Assembly (NCBI GenBank): GCA_963849955.1
Contig: CAWKJU010000016.1
Location: forward strand, 155,966 to 219,965
Source of the DNA: CAWFGW01 sp963849955
GTDB taxonomy: Bacteria; Bacteroidota; Bacteroidia; Cytophagales; JAAEPT01
Reading direction: 5' to 3'
Length of the DNA stretch: 64,000 nt
The notes under the pieces were generated by a model. It saw only the letters and a program-made list of their open reading frames with translations. It had not been told where the DNA came from and did no database searches. Position 1 is the first letter of the stretch. The number at the start of each line of letters is the position of its first letter. This document shows, in pieces, positions 15,578 to 23,720 of the stretch. Position numbers and translations under genes: made by a program.

Positions 15578-16879
15578 CTATTCTAACGCAACCTTGTATA
15601 CCTCCAAAACTCGCTTTCTTGCAAAATCATGATCAACAATCGGCTTTGGGTAATTGAATGGGTCTTGAAATTCTGGCACCCATTTTTTAATGTACTTAAA
15701 ATCGGGATCAAACTTTTTCGTTTGCAAATAAGGGTTAAACACCCGGAAGTAGGGCGCTGCATCACAACCGCTGCCAGCAGCCCATTGCCAGCCCCCATTA
15801 TTGGCAGCTAGGTCAAAGTCGAGAAGTTTTTCTGCGAAATAAGCTTCTCCCCATCGCCAATCGATTAATAAATGCTTCACTAAAAAACTAGCAACCACCA
15901 TACGCACACGGTTGTGCATGTAGCCAGTTTCATTTAACTCGCGCATGCCTGCATCCACAATGGGATAGCCAGTATTACCCTCACACCACGCCTTAAACTC
16001 TTCTTCATTATTTCGCCATCGAATAAAATCGTATTTAGGCTTGAAGGCTTTATCAACTTCGGGGTGATGCCACAAAATCATGTGATAAAAATCCCTCCAT
16101 ATTAATTCATTGAGCCACGTATCATTGAGCTCTAAAGCCTCTTGCACTAAACTTCTAATAGAGACTGTTCCGAAACGTAGGTGTACACTCAACCGACTCG
16201 TTCCTTTAATTGAAGGTATATCCCGCGTATCTTGGTAGTTTTTAAGTGTCTTTCTATCTATTTCTTTGGGCGGGATTTCTGGATTCACTTTTTCATACCC
16301 CATCTCATTTAGGCTGATATTTCCCAAGGGCTCACAAGAAAAAAAATTAGAAAAATAGGTTTTAGTAGGGTAAGTCTTTACATAAAAATCATTAAGTTTT
16401 TCTTTCCATTTTCTGCTGTATGGCGTAAAGACACTATAAGGGGAGCCATCTCCTTTTAATATCTCATCTTTTTCAAAAATTACTTGGTCTTTGTAGGAGT
16501 TAAAAGGAATTGTTTTTTTTGTTAAAAACTCGCTTATTGCTGCATCACGGGTTTTAGCATAGGGTTCGTAATCATTGTTTGTATAAACAGCTTCTACCTC
16601 AAACTCATTAGTCAGTTCATGGTAAACTTCCAAGGGTTTACCATATTTCAACAGTAATGAAGTATCATATTCTTCCAGTTGTTTTTTTATCTCCACTAAA
16701 GTGGAATAAATAAAGTCTACCCGTTTATCTTTAGGGTCAGCCAGCTGTTCCAGAATCGATGTATCAAAGATAAAGAGTGGAAGTACATTTATATGATTTT
16801 TTAGTGCATAGTAAAGTCCTGCGTTATCTTCCAATCGCAAATCTCTTCTCAACCAAAAAAGGGTGATTTTATCTTTCAT
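15578..16879 (-). CDS. phrB: Deoxyribodipyrimidine photolyase / cryptochrome family
   Basis: A flavoprotein of 433 aa that uses blue light to split cyclobutane pyrimidine dimers. It has the N-terminal antenna-binding Rossmann domain (LFWLRRDLRLEDNAGL) and the C-terminal FAD-binding domain with LNELIWRDFYHMILW, MRELNETGYMHNRVRMVVASF and DWRWGEAYFAEKLLDFDLAANNGGWQW kept as separate recognisable blocks. The length and motif order fit class I CPD photolyases. It suggests a sunlit habitat. A downstream secreted protein gene follows closely. Confidence 0.93.
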   Translation of the reverse strand: MKDKITLFWLRRDLRLEDNAGLYYALKNHINVLPLFIFDTSILEQLADPKDKRVDFIYSTLVEIKKQLEEYDTSLLLKYGKPLEVYHELTNEFEVEAVYTNNDYEPYAKTRDAAISEFLTKKTIPFNSYKDQVIFEKDEILKGDGSPYSVFTPYSRKWKEKLNDFYVKTYPTKTYFSNFFSCEPLGNISLNEMGYEKVNPEIPPKEIDRKTLKNYQDTRDIPSIKGTSRLSVHLRFGTVSIRSLVQEALELNDTWLNELIWRDFYHMILWHHPEVDKAFKPKYDFIRWRNNEEEFKAWCEGNTGYPIVDAGMRELNETGYMHNRVRMVVASFLVKHLLIDWRWGEAYFAEKLLDFDLAANNGGWQWAAGSGCDAAPYFRVFNPYLQTKKFDPDFKYIKKWVPEFQDPFNYPKPIVDHDFARKRVLEVYKVALE

Positions 16880-16952
16880 TAATTGTCAAACAAACAACTT
16901 TAGACTTGGTTTTAAAACAGCTGATTTTTATCCAAAAATAGGCTGTAAGATG

Positions 16953-17027
16953 TGAGGCATACTGGATTCGAACCAGTGACCTCTACCCTGTCAAGGTAGC
17001 GCTCTGAACCAACTGAGCTAATGCCCC
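16953..17027 (-). tRNA. tRNA-Val (GAC)
   Basis: A standard cloverleaf on the minus strand. The acceptor is GGGGCAT/ATGCCTC with discriminator A, the D-arm is GCTC/GAGC, and the anticodon stem CTACC/GGTAG encloses loop TTGACAG (anticodon GAC). The T-arm is ACTGG/CCAGT with loop TTCGAAT. The CCA end is not encoded. Confidence 0.95.
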
Positions 17028-17141
17028 ATTTTGTTAAAAAAAGGTCTTTAAAGATAATCGATTAACCTTGCAAACATTAATTGTAGTTGCTTAATTTTTT
17101 TTACCCGTTCTATAATCGCCTAATTTAGGTAACTTTCAGGT

Positions 17142-17774
17142 ATGACCAAAAAAGAAAAAGTAGCTTTCGTGATAGCTGAGTTGGAGAAACGGTATCCAAA
17201 CCCTCCCATCCCCTTAGACCACCAAGACCCTTATACTTTGTTAATTTCTGTATTACTTTCAGCACAATGCACAGATGAACGGGTGAACAAAATCACCCCT
17301 CTGCTTTTTGCTCGTGCTGACAATCCACATGACATGATTAAGATGACACAAGAGGAAATTCGCGAGATTATCCGTCCCTGTGGTTTATCGCCTATGAAGT
17401 CGAAAGGTATTTATGGCTTATCACACATTTTAATAGAAAAGTATAATGGTGAAGTACCAGCAGACATGAAATTATTAGAAGAGTTACCCGCAGTAGGTCA
17501 TAAAACAGCTAGTGTAGTAATGTCTCAAGCATTTGGAGTACCAGCTTTTCCTGTGGATACACACATACATCGTCTTATGCACCGTTGGACACTCAGCAAT
17601 GGTAAAAATGTGGTGCAAACCGAAAAAGATGCTAAGCGTTTATTTCCAAAGGATACGTGGAATGATATTCACTTACAAATTATTTATTTCGGTAGAGAAT
17701 TTTGTCCCGCTCGAGGTCATAATCCATTGGAATGTCCTATCTGTTCGAAAATTGGGAAAAAGATTTATTTCTGA
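17142..17774 (+). CDS. nth: Endonuclease III (DNA glycosylase/AP lyase)
   Basis: A helix-hairpin-helix glycosylase of 210 aa that removes oxidised pyrimidines in base excision repair. The HhH motif LPAVGHKTA carries the catalytic lysine (residue 121), and VDTHIHRL carries the catalytic aspartate (residue 139), both at positions equivalent to E. coli Nth. The C-terminal iron-sulfur loop is unusual: only cysteines 188, 198 and 201 are present, spaced C-x9-C-x2-C, with no fourth cysteine, unlike C-x6-C-x2-C-x5-C. The last ten bases overlap the convergent dapF gene. Confidence 0.93.
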   Translation: MTKKEKVAFVIAELEKRYPNPPIPLDHQDPYTLLISVLLSAQCTDERVNKITPLLFARADNPHDMIKMTQEEIREIIRPCGLSPMKSKGIYGLSHILIEKYNGEVPADMKLLEELPAVGHKTASVVMSQAFGVPAFPVDTHIHRLMHRWTLSNGKNVVQTEKDAKRLFPKDTWNDIHLQIIYFGREFCPARGHNPLECPICSKIGKKIYF

Positions 17775-18544
17775 AGTAAAAATTTTCCCTCAAAAACTTT
17801 TACTGCGGGACCAATTAAGAAAATATCATCATATCCGTTAGCTGTTTTCACAAAAGAAACCGCTAAGTGACCACCTTGCACTTTTATCTGAATTGGGCTT
17901 TCATATCCTTTTATTGAAGCCGATAAAGCACATGCCGTAACACCCGTGCCACATGAAAGCGTTTCGTCTTCAACACCTCTTTCATAGGTACGCACGCGTA
18001 AGGAGTTCTCACCGAGTTGTTGCACAAAGTTGACATTGGTACCAATTTGTTTAAAACGATCATTGTAACGAACAGCTTTTCCTTCTGTATACACATCGAA
18101 ATTCTCCACATCAGGTACGAAAGTCACATAATGAGGTGACCCTGTATCCATGTAGTCAAACGTGTTATTGCTTTCAATATTAGTAACTGGAATCATTTTT
18201 AGATGTACTAACCCATCTTTTAGGAAAGCCTCATGTTCACCATCAACAGCTAAAAAAGTTGTGTGATCAACAATAACCCCTAAGTCATGAGCAAACTGCA
18301 CCAAACAGCGTCCACCATTTCCACACATCGATGCTTCAAATCCATCCGCATTATAATATACCATTTCAAAATCATAATCAGAATGGCTTTGAAGTAACAT
18401 TAATCCATCTGCACCAATGCCAAAGCGTCTATCGCATAATTGAGCGACTAATTCGTTATTTTTTCTATCGAAATGATTATCTCGATTATCAATGACTACA
18501 AAATCGTTGCCTGTACCTTGGTATTTATAAAAATGAAGACTCAT
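17765..18544 (-). CDS. dapF: Diaminopimelate epimerase
   Basis: A cytoplasmic enzyme of 259 aa that converts LL- to meso-diaminopimelate for lysine and peptidoglycan synthesis. Both catalytic cysteines are present, in ASMCGNGGRC and TLSCGTGVTA, and the N-terminus FYKYQGTGNDFVVIDNR is typical. It follows rplS on the minus strand after a strong terminator, so it likely has its own promoter. The 3' end overlaps nth tail to tail. Confidence 0.95.
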   Translation of the reverse strand: MSLHFYKYQGTGNDFVVIDNRDNHFDRKNNELVAQLCDRRFGIGADGLMLLQSHSDYDFEMVYYNADGFEASMCGNGGRCLVQFAHDLGVIVDHTTFLAVDGEHEAFLKDGLVHLKMIPVTNIESNNTFDYMDTGSPHYVTFVPDVENFDVYTEGKAVRYNDRFKQIGTNVNFVQQLGENSLRVRTYERGVEDETLSCGTGVTACALSASIKGYESPIQIKVQGGHLAVSFVKTANGYDDIFLIGPAVKVFEGKFLLQK

Positions 18545-18564
18545 GGATTTGTGGTTTTTATAAC

Positions 18565-18597
18565 AAAAAAGCCCTGACGAATGAACGACAGGGCTTT
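18565..18597 (-). terminator. Rho-independent terminator after rplS
   Basis: The minus-strand stem AAGCCCTG/CAGGGCTT with a 12-base loop is followed by a T run. It sits between the rplS stop (18619) and the dapF start (18544) and ends the ribosomal-protein operon. Confidence 0.85.
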
Positions 18598-18618
18598 AGA
18601 ATTATTATTACGAAAGCC

Positions 18619-18975
18619 TTACGCTCTTTTTTCTTTGATTCTTGCTGTTTTACCGAATTTACCTCTTAGGTAGAACAAACGCGCTCTTCTTACTTTACCT
18701 TTTCTGATAATTTCTACTTTTTCAATGTTAGGAGAAATCATTGGGAAAATTCTTTCTACAGCGATACCACTAGACACTTTTCTTACAGTAAAAGTAGCCG
18801 CGTTACCAGAGTTTCTCAATTGTAACACAACACCTTGGTATTGCTGAATACGCTCTTTATCGCCTTCTTTAATTCTTACATACACATTAACTGTGTCTCC
18901 TGCGCCAAACTTAGGAAGTTTGTTTTTAACTTCTTGGTATTCAGCCTCTACTAATTTTATTGCTTCTGAACTCAT
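18619..18975 (-). CDS. rplS: 50S ribosomal protein bL19
   Basis: A ribosomal protein of 118 aa at the 30S-50S interface. The sequence shows the usual core (GDTVNVYVRIKEGDKERIQ, GVVLQLRN, IEKVEIIRKGKVRRARLFYLRG) at normal length. It is the last gene of the rpsP-rimM-trmD-rplS cluster, separated from trmD by about 85 bases with a TATATTTG promoter-like element, so it may also be transcribed separately. A terminator follows. Confidence 0.97.
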   Translation of the reverse strand: MSSEAIKLVEAEYQEVKNKLPKFGAGDTVNVYVRIKEGDKERIQQYQGVVLQLRNSGNAATFTVRKVSSGIAVERIFPMISPNIEKVEIIRKGKVRRARLFYLRGKFGKTARIKEKRA

Positions 18976-19011
18976 TTTTGTTCTAATTTTCTACCCTTGA
19001 AAAACGGACTG

Positions 19012-19019
19012 CAAATATA
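19012..19019 (-). promoter_or_regulatory. Putative internal promoter for rplS
   Basis: The minus strand reads TATATTTG, matching TAnnTTTG, 37 bases upstream of the rplS start. A TGTG lies 19 bases upstream in place of the -33 TTTG. Confidence 0.45.
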
Positions 19020-19059
19020 GAATTATTTTTTGGTTATCCACAATCGTGCTTTGAAAAAA

Positions 19060-19752
19060 TCACTCGCCACGCTGAAATTTTTTAAAAATGTCTGGTCTTC
19101 GTGTTTTAGTGCGTTCAATTGCTTGGTTTTGACGCCATTCTTCAATTTTTGCTGTATGTCCTGAAAGTAATACTTCTGGGACAATTGCTCCTTTGTAATC
19201 TGCAGGTCGCGTATACACTGGCGGAGCCAATAAATTATCCTGGTGTGAATCACTTAATGCAGAACTTTCATCATTCAACACTCCTGGAATTAATCTACCA
19301 ATAGCATCTACCAACACTGCTGCTGCTAACTCGCCACCAGAAAGGACGTAATCACCAATACTAATCTCATGGGTAATGAATAAGTCTCTTACCCGTTGAT
19401 CTACTCCCTTGTAATGACCACAAAGAATAATAACATGTTCTAATAGGGAAAATTGATTTGCGTGTTTTTGCGTCAATGTTTCGCCATCAGGAGTTGTATA
19501 GATAACAGCATCATAGTGCCGTTGACTTTTTAATTCTGTAATGCATGTATCAATAGGCTCTACCATCATTACCATTCCGGCACCTCCGCCAAAGGCGTAG
19601 TCATCGATTTGTCCTCTGTTATTGATAGCATACTTTCTTAGGTCGTGAAGATGGACTTCCAGCAAACCTTTATCTTGCGCTCGTTGTAATATTGAATGCG
19701 AAAATGGGCTAGCAAGTAGTTCTGGCACACATGTGATGACATCAATGCGCAT
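19060..19752 (-). CDS. trmD: tRNA (guanine-37-N1)-methyltransferase
   Basis: A SPOUT-class enzyme of 230 aa that methylates G37 of tRNAs to prevent frameshifting. The knotted SAM-binding region is clear (ILCGHYKGVDQRV, EISIGDYVLSGGELAA, IGRLIPGVL), as is the C-terminal tRNA-binding segment. The order with rimM and rplS is conserved across bacteria. Here a 51-codon ORF lies between rimM and trmD, its stop three bases before the trmD ATG. Confidence 0.97.
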   Translation of the reverse strand: MRIDVITCVPELLASPFSHSILQRAQDKGLLEVHLHDLRKYAINNRGQIDDYAFGGGAGMVMMVEPIDTCITELKSQRHYDAVIYTTPDGETLTQKHANQFSLLEHVIILCGHYKGVDQRVRDLFITHEISIGDYVLSGGELAAAVLVDAIGRLIPGVLNDESSALSDSHQDNLLAPPVYTRPADYKGAIVPEVLLSGHTAKIEEWRQNQAIERTKTRRPDIFKKFQRGE

Positions 19753-19755
19753 AAA

Positions 19756-19911
19756 TTATTTTTTTTGAACGCGTTGGGGTACGTTAAAATCAAACAAGGT
19801 ATCTTTTCCTTTTTTTCGTGCAGCTTGATAGTTCACTACTAAACCAACAACTAATAGGCTTAAAAAAACACCTAAAGCTATAATCACCCCGACTTTCTTG
19901 CTAATCTTCAT
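19756..19911 (-). CDS. Small single-pass membrane protein between rimM and trmD
   Basis: An ORF of 51 codons with ATG at 19909-19911, inside the last codons of rimM (11-base overlap), and a stop at 19756-19758, three bases before trmD. The product starts MKISKKVGVIIALGVFLS, has one hydrophobic helix up to about residue 27, then a basic stretch (ARKKGK) and a polar tail ending QRVQKK. This predicts an anchored peptide, N-in or with an uncleaved signal. The tight packing on both sides supports translation. The family is not recognised. Confidence 0.6.
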   Translation of the reverse strand: MKISKKVGVIIALGVFLSLLVVGLVVNYQAARKKGKDTLFDFNVPQRVQKK

Positions 19912-20434
19912 TCAGGTAAATATCTAATAACCCTTCGGGTAAATCAACATGAAAGGTTTTATTTTTATGGTCAGCTTTCACAAACACACCCTCGACAATT
20001 GGAATTAACACTTCTTTTTCCTGATAATCCATCAACATGATGGTTTGAGCAGAGTTATCATTAAAGGTAATTACTTCACCTAATTCTCCTAGTGATTTAT
20101 CAATGACTTTATAACCCACAACCTGATGAAAATAAAATTGGTCAGCCTCTAATTCGGGTAAAAAGTCTAATGGAAGAAATAATTTTACTCCTTTAATTTT
20201 TTCAGCAGCTTCAAATGAATCAATATCATCAAACTGCACAATCGCTTTTTGATCTTTGGTTAAGTGAAGACTAGAAATAAAAAATGGAACCAGTTGGTTG
20301 TTGATTTCAACAAACACTGATTCCAAATCTTGGTAATCTTCTGGAAAATCGACATCCAGATGAACTTGCACTTCTCCTTTTAAACCATGAGGTCTAGTTA
20401 TTAGACCTAATTCAAAACAGGAGTCGCTAGTCAT
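19901..20434 (-). CDS. rimM: Ribosome maturation factor RimM
   Basis: A 30S assembly factor of 177 aa that binds the uS19 region. It has an N-terminal RimM domain (GLITRPHGLKGEVQVHLD) and a C-terminal PRC-barrel (YKVIDKSLGELGEVITF, VLIPIVEGVFVK, DLPEGLLDIY). It begins 3 bases after the rpsP stop and is translated in the same operon. Confidence 0.95.
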   Translation of the reverse strand: MTSDSCFELGLITRPHGLKGEVQVHLDVDFPEDYQDLESVFVEINNQLVPFFISSLHLTKDQKAIVQFDDIDSFEAAEKIKGVKLFLPLDFLPELEADQFYFHQVVGYKVIDKSLGELGEVITFNDNSAQTIMLMDYQEKEVLIPIVEGVFVKADHKNKTFHVDLPEGLLDIYLNED

Positions 20435-20437
20435 ATA

Positions 20438-21040
20438 TTATTCAGCAGACTTTTCTTCTGATGACTCTTCAGCAGGAGTTTCTACTTCTTCTGTTGCTTC
20501 TGCAGTTGGGGCTTCTTCTGTTGACTCTGTAGCTTCAACTTCTTCAGCAGGAGCTTCAGCAGCTGCAGCAGCAGCTAATGCATCTTCAGTAGCTTTTTTC
20601 TCAGCATCAGCAGCATCTTTTCTAATTTGTGCTCTTTCTTCAGCCGATTTCTTCACAGCATCTTCTTTTGCTTTTGCTTTGTCAGCAACTGTTTTGTCTG
20701 TCGCTTTTGCTTTGTCAGCTTCCCAAGCAGCAAATTTTTCATCTGCAACCTCTTGAGTAATTGCACCTTTGTTCACACCTACTTGTAAGTGTTTCTTAAG
20801 CATAATTCCTTTTAGAGAAAGTAATTTTTTAGCTGTATCAGTGATTTCAGCACCTTTCATTACCCATGCAAAAGCACTATCCACATTGATATCAATGAGT
20901 GGAGGCTCAACATTAGGATTATAGATACCTAATTTTTCAATGAATTTACCATCACGTGGTGATCTGGAGTCTGCCACTACAACACTGTATATCGGCTTTC
21001 TTTTTTTTCCTCCTCTTGCTAATCTAATTTTAGTAGCCAT
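20438..21040 (-). CDS. rpsP: 30S ribosomal protein bS16 with long acidic tail
   Basis: The first 80 or so residues are a normal bS16 (KIRLARGGKKRKPIYSVVVADSRSPRDG, GIYNP). After about residue 90 the protein continues with an Ala/Glu/Lys-rich, low-complexity extension to residue 200, ending in repeats of TEE, AEE and PAEE. The standard protein is 80-90 residues; extended forms occur in Bacteroidota. The tail probably projects from the 30S and is likely disordered. It is the first gene of the operon, with a good promoter upstream. Confidence 0.95.
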   Translation of the reverse strand: MATKIRLARGGKKRKPIYSVVVADSRSPRDGKFIEKLGIYNPNVEPPLIDINVDSAFAWVMKGAEITDTAKKLLSLKGIMLKKHLQVGVNKGAITQEVADEKFAAWEADKAKATDKTVADKAKAKEDAVKKSAEERAQIRKDAADAEKKATEDALAAAAAAEAPAEEVEATESTEEAPTAEATEEVETPAEESSEEKSAE

Positions 21041-21056
21041 TATTTTTTTATTTAGT

Positions 21057-21073
21057 GGTGGAACCCGTCCACC
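21057..21073 (-). promoter_or_regulatory. Hairpin in the rpsP leader
   Basis: An inverted repeat GGTGGA/TCCACC with a five-base loop lies 16 bases before the rpsP start codon and downstream of the predicted promoter. It would be in the 5' untranslated mRNA. A role in autoregulation of the operon is possible but unproven. Confidence 0.4.
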
Positions 21074-21092
21074 TAGTTTATTTTAAGGGCTG

Positions 21093-21123
21093 CAAAACTA
21101 CTGTTTTATTGTTTAAGTTCAAA
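21093..21123 (-). promoter_or_regulatory. Promoter of the rpsP operon
   Basis: The minus strand has TTTG (21120-21123), exactly 19 bases, then TAGTTTTG (21093-21100). This is a full match to the Bacteroidota promoter consensus. It implies a leader of about 45 bases before rpsP. Confidence 0.7.
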
Positions 21124-21198
21124 GTTTTCCACAAAAGTATAATAGCAAGACCGCACAAAGTGTTTAATATTTTTAAAACCATTGATTATCAAGCCCTA

Positions 21199-22224
21199 TT
21201 AACAACCGCCTTTACTCAAATTATTTTTATAAATCACTCTGTTTTTATTGTGTTCAGAGTTCGTTTTTGCAAAATTATGAAACCCCGAACAGTCGCCTTT
21301 GGCACACATAAAGATAAACTCATGGTCTGTAGCATTCAGCACTGCATCAATAGAAGATATGGCAGGTAAGTTGATTGGCCCTGGTGGCAACCCAGAATAT
21401 TTATACGTATTATAAGGGGAGTCGACTTCTTTATGAATGTTCAATACTTGTTTTATAGTGAAGTCTCTACACGAGAAAATCAATGTTGGGTCGGCCTGTA
21501 AAGGAATCCCTTGTCTTAATCTGTTCAGGTATAAACCTGCTACTAGGGGTTTTTCTGTTGACTGATAGGTTTCTGCTTGAACAATGGACGCTAACGTAGA
21601 CACCTCTTTTTGAGACAAACCTAATTTTTCTGCTTTGGCTTTTCTTTCTTCATTCCAGAACCGGTCATATTCGGTTTTCATTCGGTCAAGTAATTCCTTT
21701 TCGTCATAAGTCCACCATACTTGGTAGGTATTGGGAATGAACATGGAAATAAACGTGTTGGTATCAAAACCATAACTTACTGCTACTTCCTGGCTCTTTA
21801 TCATTTGGCTTAAAGTTGCAGAATCAGCGATTATGTCCTTAGATAATTTTCCCGCGACATTTTCCGGGAGCCTCGCTTGACTGAACTGAAGCATTACCGG
21901 GTCTTGAGCCCCACTCCGCAAGAGACGAATAGCCTCAATATTGGTCATGTTTTTCTTCAGAAGATATTTTCCTGGTTTAATGTTTTCTTGGTAGTCCATC
22001 ATTTTCGCCAACACACTAAATGAAATTGGGTCGATGACAATACCTTGATCAACTGTATACTTAAGTAGTTTTTGAAAATCTGTTCGCTCCGTTATATAAA
22101 TATGGGTGTCTTCTCTTTCTACTAAGACATTTGGAGTGAATACATATTGGTAAGCTGTGAAAATGACAATTACCAAAAGGAGTATTAAGACAAATATAAA
22201 TTGATGTGACCTTTTTAATTTCAT
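21199..22224 (-). CDS. mltG: Endolytic murein transglycosylase MltG
   Basis: A protein of 341 aa with one N-terminal transmembrane segment (FIFVLILLLVIVIFTAYQY) and a periplasmic YceG-type domain. It cleaves nascent glycan strands and limits their length. The catalytic glutamate lies in LASIVQAETYQ, and GLPPGPINLPAISSIDAVLN near the C-terminus is characteristic. It is divergent from the threonylcarbamoyl-AMP synthase-like gene. Confidence 0.93.
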   Translation of the reverse strand: MKLKRSHQFIFVLILLLVIVIFTAYQYVFTPNVLVEREDTHIYITERTDFQKLLKYTVDQGIVIDPISFSVLAKMMDYQENIKPGKYLLKKNMTNIEAIRLLRSGAQDPVMLQFSQARLPENVAGKLSKDIIADSATLSQMIKSQEVAVSYGFDTNTFISMFIPNTYQVWWTYDEKELLDRMKTEYDRFWNEERKAKAEKLGLSQKEVSTLASIVQAETYQSTEKPLVAGLYLNRLRQGIPLQADPTLIFSCRDFTIKQVLNIHKEVDSPYNTYKYSGLPPGPINLPAISSIDAVLNATDHEFIFMCAKGDCSGFHNFAKTNSEHNKNRVIYKNNLSKGGC

Positions 22225-22287
22225 TGTTACTAAGATATGACTAGTGCAACTTTATAAGAAGTAAAAGTAGACAAAAAAGTCATCCTC

Positions 22288-22319
22288 TTTGAAACACTCT
22301 CACAAAACTGTTTACTTTG
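22288..22319 (+). promoter_or_regulatory. Promoter for the Sua5/YrdC-like gene
   Basis: TTTG (22288-22291), 20 bases, then TTACTTTG (22312-22319) matches the consensus with one mismatch. Transcription would start near 22325, so the upstream TTG at 22289 cannot be the start codon and the ATG at 22337 is favoured. Confidence 0.55.
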
Positions 22320-22336
22320 TGGAATATTTTAGCACC

Positions 22337-22954
22337 ATGGTAATAGAGTTTGACCCCGAAAGATCTAATCCTCACAAATTAAAAGAAGTAGTGGAGTGCC
22401 TGCGTAATGGTGGAGTAATTATCTATCCAACGGACACCGTCTATGCAATGGGTTGCGACTTGCACAACAACAAAGCAATTGAAAAAATATGTCGCATTAA
22501 AGGTGTAAAGTCTAACAAATCACAATTTTCATTCATCTGCCACGACTTGAGTCATATTTCACAATATGCAAAACAACTTGACAATACCGTCTTTAAATTG
22601 ATGAAAAGAGCCTTACCTGGTCCTTATACTTTCATTGTTGATGCTAACAGTAATGTCCCTAAGTTTATTCAGGAAAAGAAAAAAACAGTCGGGATTCGAG
22701 TACCTAACCATGCAGTTCCTCAATTACTGGTACAAGAACTTGGAAGACCAATCATTACCACTTCCTTAAAAAGCATGGATGAAATCGCAGTCTATATGAC
22801 TGATCCTTTAGAAATAGCCAACCAGTATTTAAACCAAGTGGATTATATTATTAATAGTGGTTATGGACAAAATGAAGGCTCAACAGTAATTGATTGTTCC
22901 AATGGACAAATTGAAGTGATTCGAGAAGGAATGGGAAGGTTGGATATTTTGTAG
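22337..22954 (+). CDS. Threonylcarbamoyl-AMP synthase / Sua5-YciO-YrdC family protein
   Basis: A protein of 205 aa from the ATG at 22337 (a longer frame from TTG at 22289 would overlap the promoter). The YrdC fold is shown by VIIYPTDTVYAMGCDL, RIKGVKSNKSQFSFICHDLS, LPGPYTFIV and KTVGIRVPNH. The family makes threonylcarbamoyl-AMP for the t6A37 tRNA modification. Several details are closer to the YciO branch, which may have a related but distinct role. It is followed one base later by a WbqC-like gene. Confidence 0.85.
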   Translation: MVIEFDPERSNPHKLKEVVECLRNGGVIIYPTDTVYAMGCDLHNNKAIEKICRIKGVKSNKSQFSFICHDLSHISQYAKQLDNTVFKLMKRALPGPYTFIVDANSNVPKFIQEKKKTVGIRVPNHAVPQLLVQELGRPIITTSLKSMDEIAVYMTDPLEIANQYLNQVDYIINSGYGQNEGSTVIDCSNGQIEVIREGMGRLDIL

Positions 22955-22955
22955 A

Positions 22956-23570
22956 ATGGGAAAAGCTATTGCTGAAACACATTTCTTTCCTTGTTTGGAA
23001 TATTTTTATCACCTCATTAATGCGGATGAATTTATTATTGAAGCAAATGAAAGTTTTCAAAAACAAAGCTTTAGGAGCCGTTGTGAAATATTAACTGCTA
23101 ATGGCGTTAAAAACTTAACTATTCCTATTATTCATGGCGAAACACGAAATTCTATTCAAACCACATTAATAGATTATAAAGAAAACTGGCTACAAACTTT
23201 TTGGAGAACACTTGAGGCAGCCTATAAGCGGTCACCCTATTTCGACTACTTTGAAATGATTTTTAAGCCTATTTTATTTAAAAAAAATGAAAATTTATTC
23301 CAACTTAATTTTGAAATCATAGAAGCATGTAATAAGTTTTTGTCAATTGACTCGTGCATATCAGTATCCACAGTCTACGAAACTACTTATCCTGAAGTGC
23401 TTGATTTGAGAAATATGATTAACCCTAAAAAGAAATCAGATCTGTTGTTTCCAAATTACCCCCAAAATTTCGGTAATGCATTCATAAACAATTTAAGCAT
23501 TATCGATTTAATTATGAATGAAGGACCTGCGGGAGTGTTCGTATTAAAATCACCTGAAAGTTCTATTTAA
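22956..23570 (+). CDS. WbqC-like family protein
   Basis: A cytoplasmic protein of 204 aa. The segments ETHFFPCLEYFYHL, YKENWLQTFWRTLEAAYKRSPYF and NLSIIDLIMNEGP are typical of the WbqC family. The family is often linked to polysaccharide or O-antigen synthesis, but its activity is not established. It begins directly after the Sua5/YrdC-like gene and probably shares its transcript. Confidence 0.85.
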   Translation: MGKAIAETHFFPCLEYFYHLINADEFIIEANESFQKQSFRSRCEILTANGVKNLTIPIIHGETRNSIQTTLIDYKENWLQTFWRTLEAAYKRSPYFDYFEMIFKPILFKKNENLFQLNFEIIEACNKFLSIDSCISVSTVYETTYPEVLDLRNMINPKKKSDLLFPNYPQNFGNAFINNLSIIDLIMNEGPAGVFVLKSPESSI

Positions 23571-23577
23571 ACTAAAA

Positions 23578-23630
23578 GTTCTATTTTGCGTTTTAAATAT
23601 AAATAGAACAAAAACAAGATTTTTCTTGTT
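23578..23630. repeat. Two inverted repeats upstream of clpC
   Basis: The first is GTTCTATTT (23578-23586) with AAATAGAAC (23601-23609), a perfect nine-base pair of arms. The second is AACAAGA/TCTTGTT (23613-23630) with a TTTT loop. AAAGTTCTATTT also occurs as a direct repeat overlapping the end of the WbqC-like gene. They lie in the 150-base gap before clpC and could be a terminator or operator sites. Confidence 0.45.
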
Positions 23631-23720
23631 ACTTGTACTATGCCACTCGTATTTATTAATGCGGGGGTAGATTAAGAGTCTTAAATCGTCTATATTTACT
23701 TTAGACATACAAATATTGAT

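Noticed and set aside
22289..22336. TTG start for the Sua5/YrdC-like protein
   Set aside because: The TTG is part of the -33 promoter box, and the ATG at 22337 begins the conserved family N-terminus.
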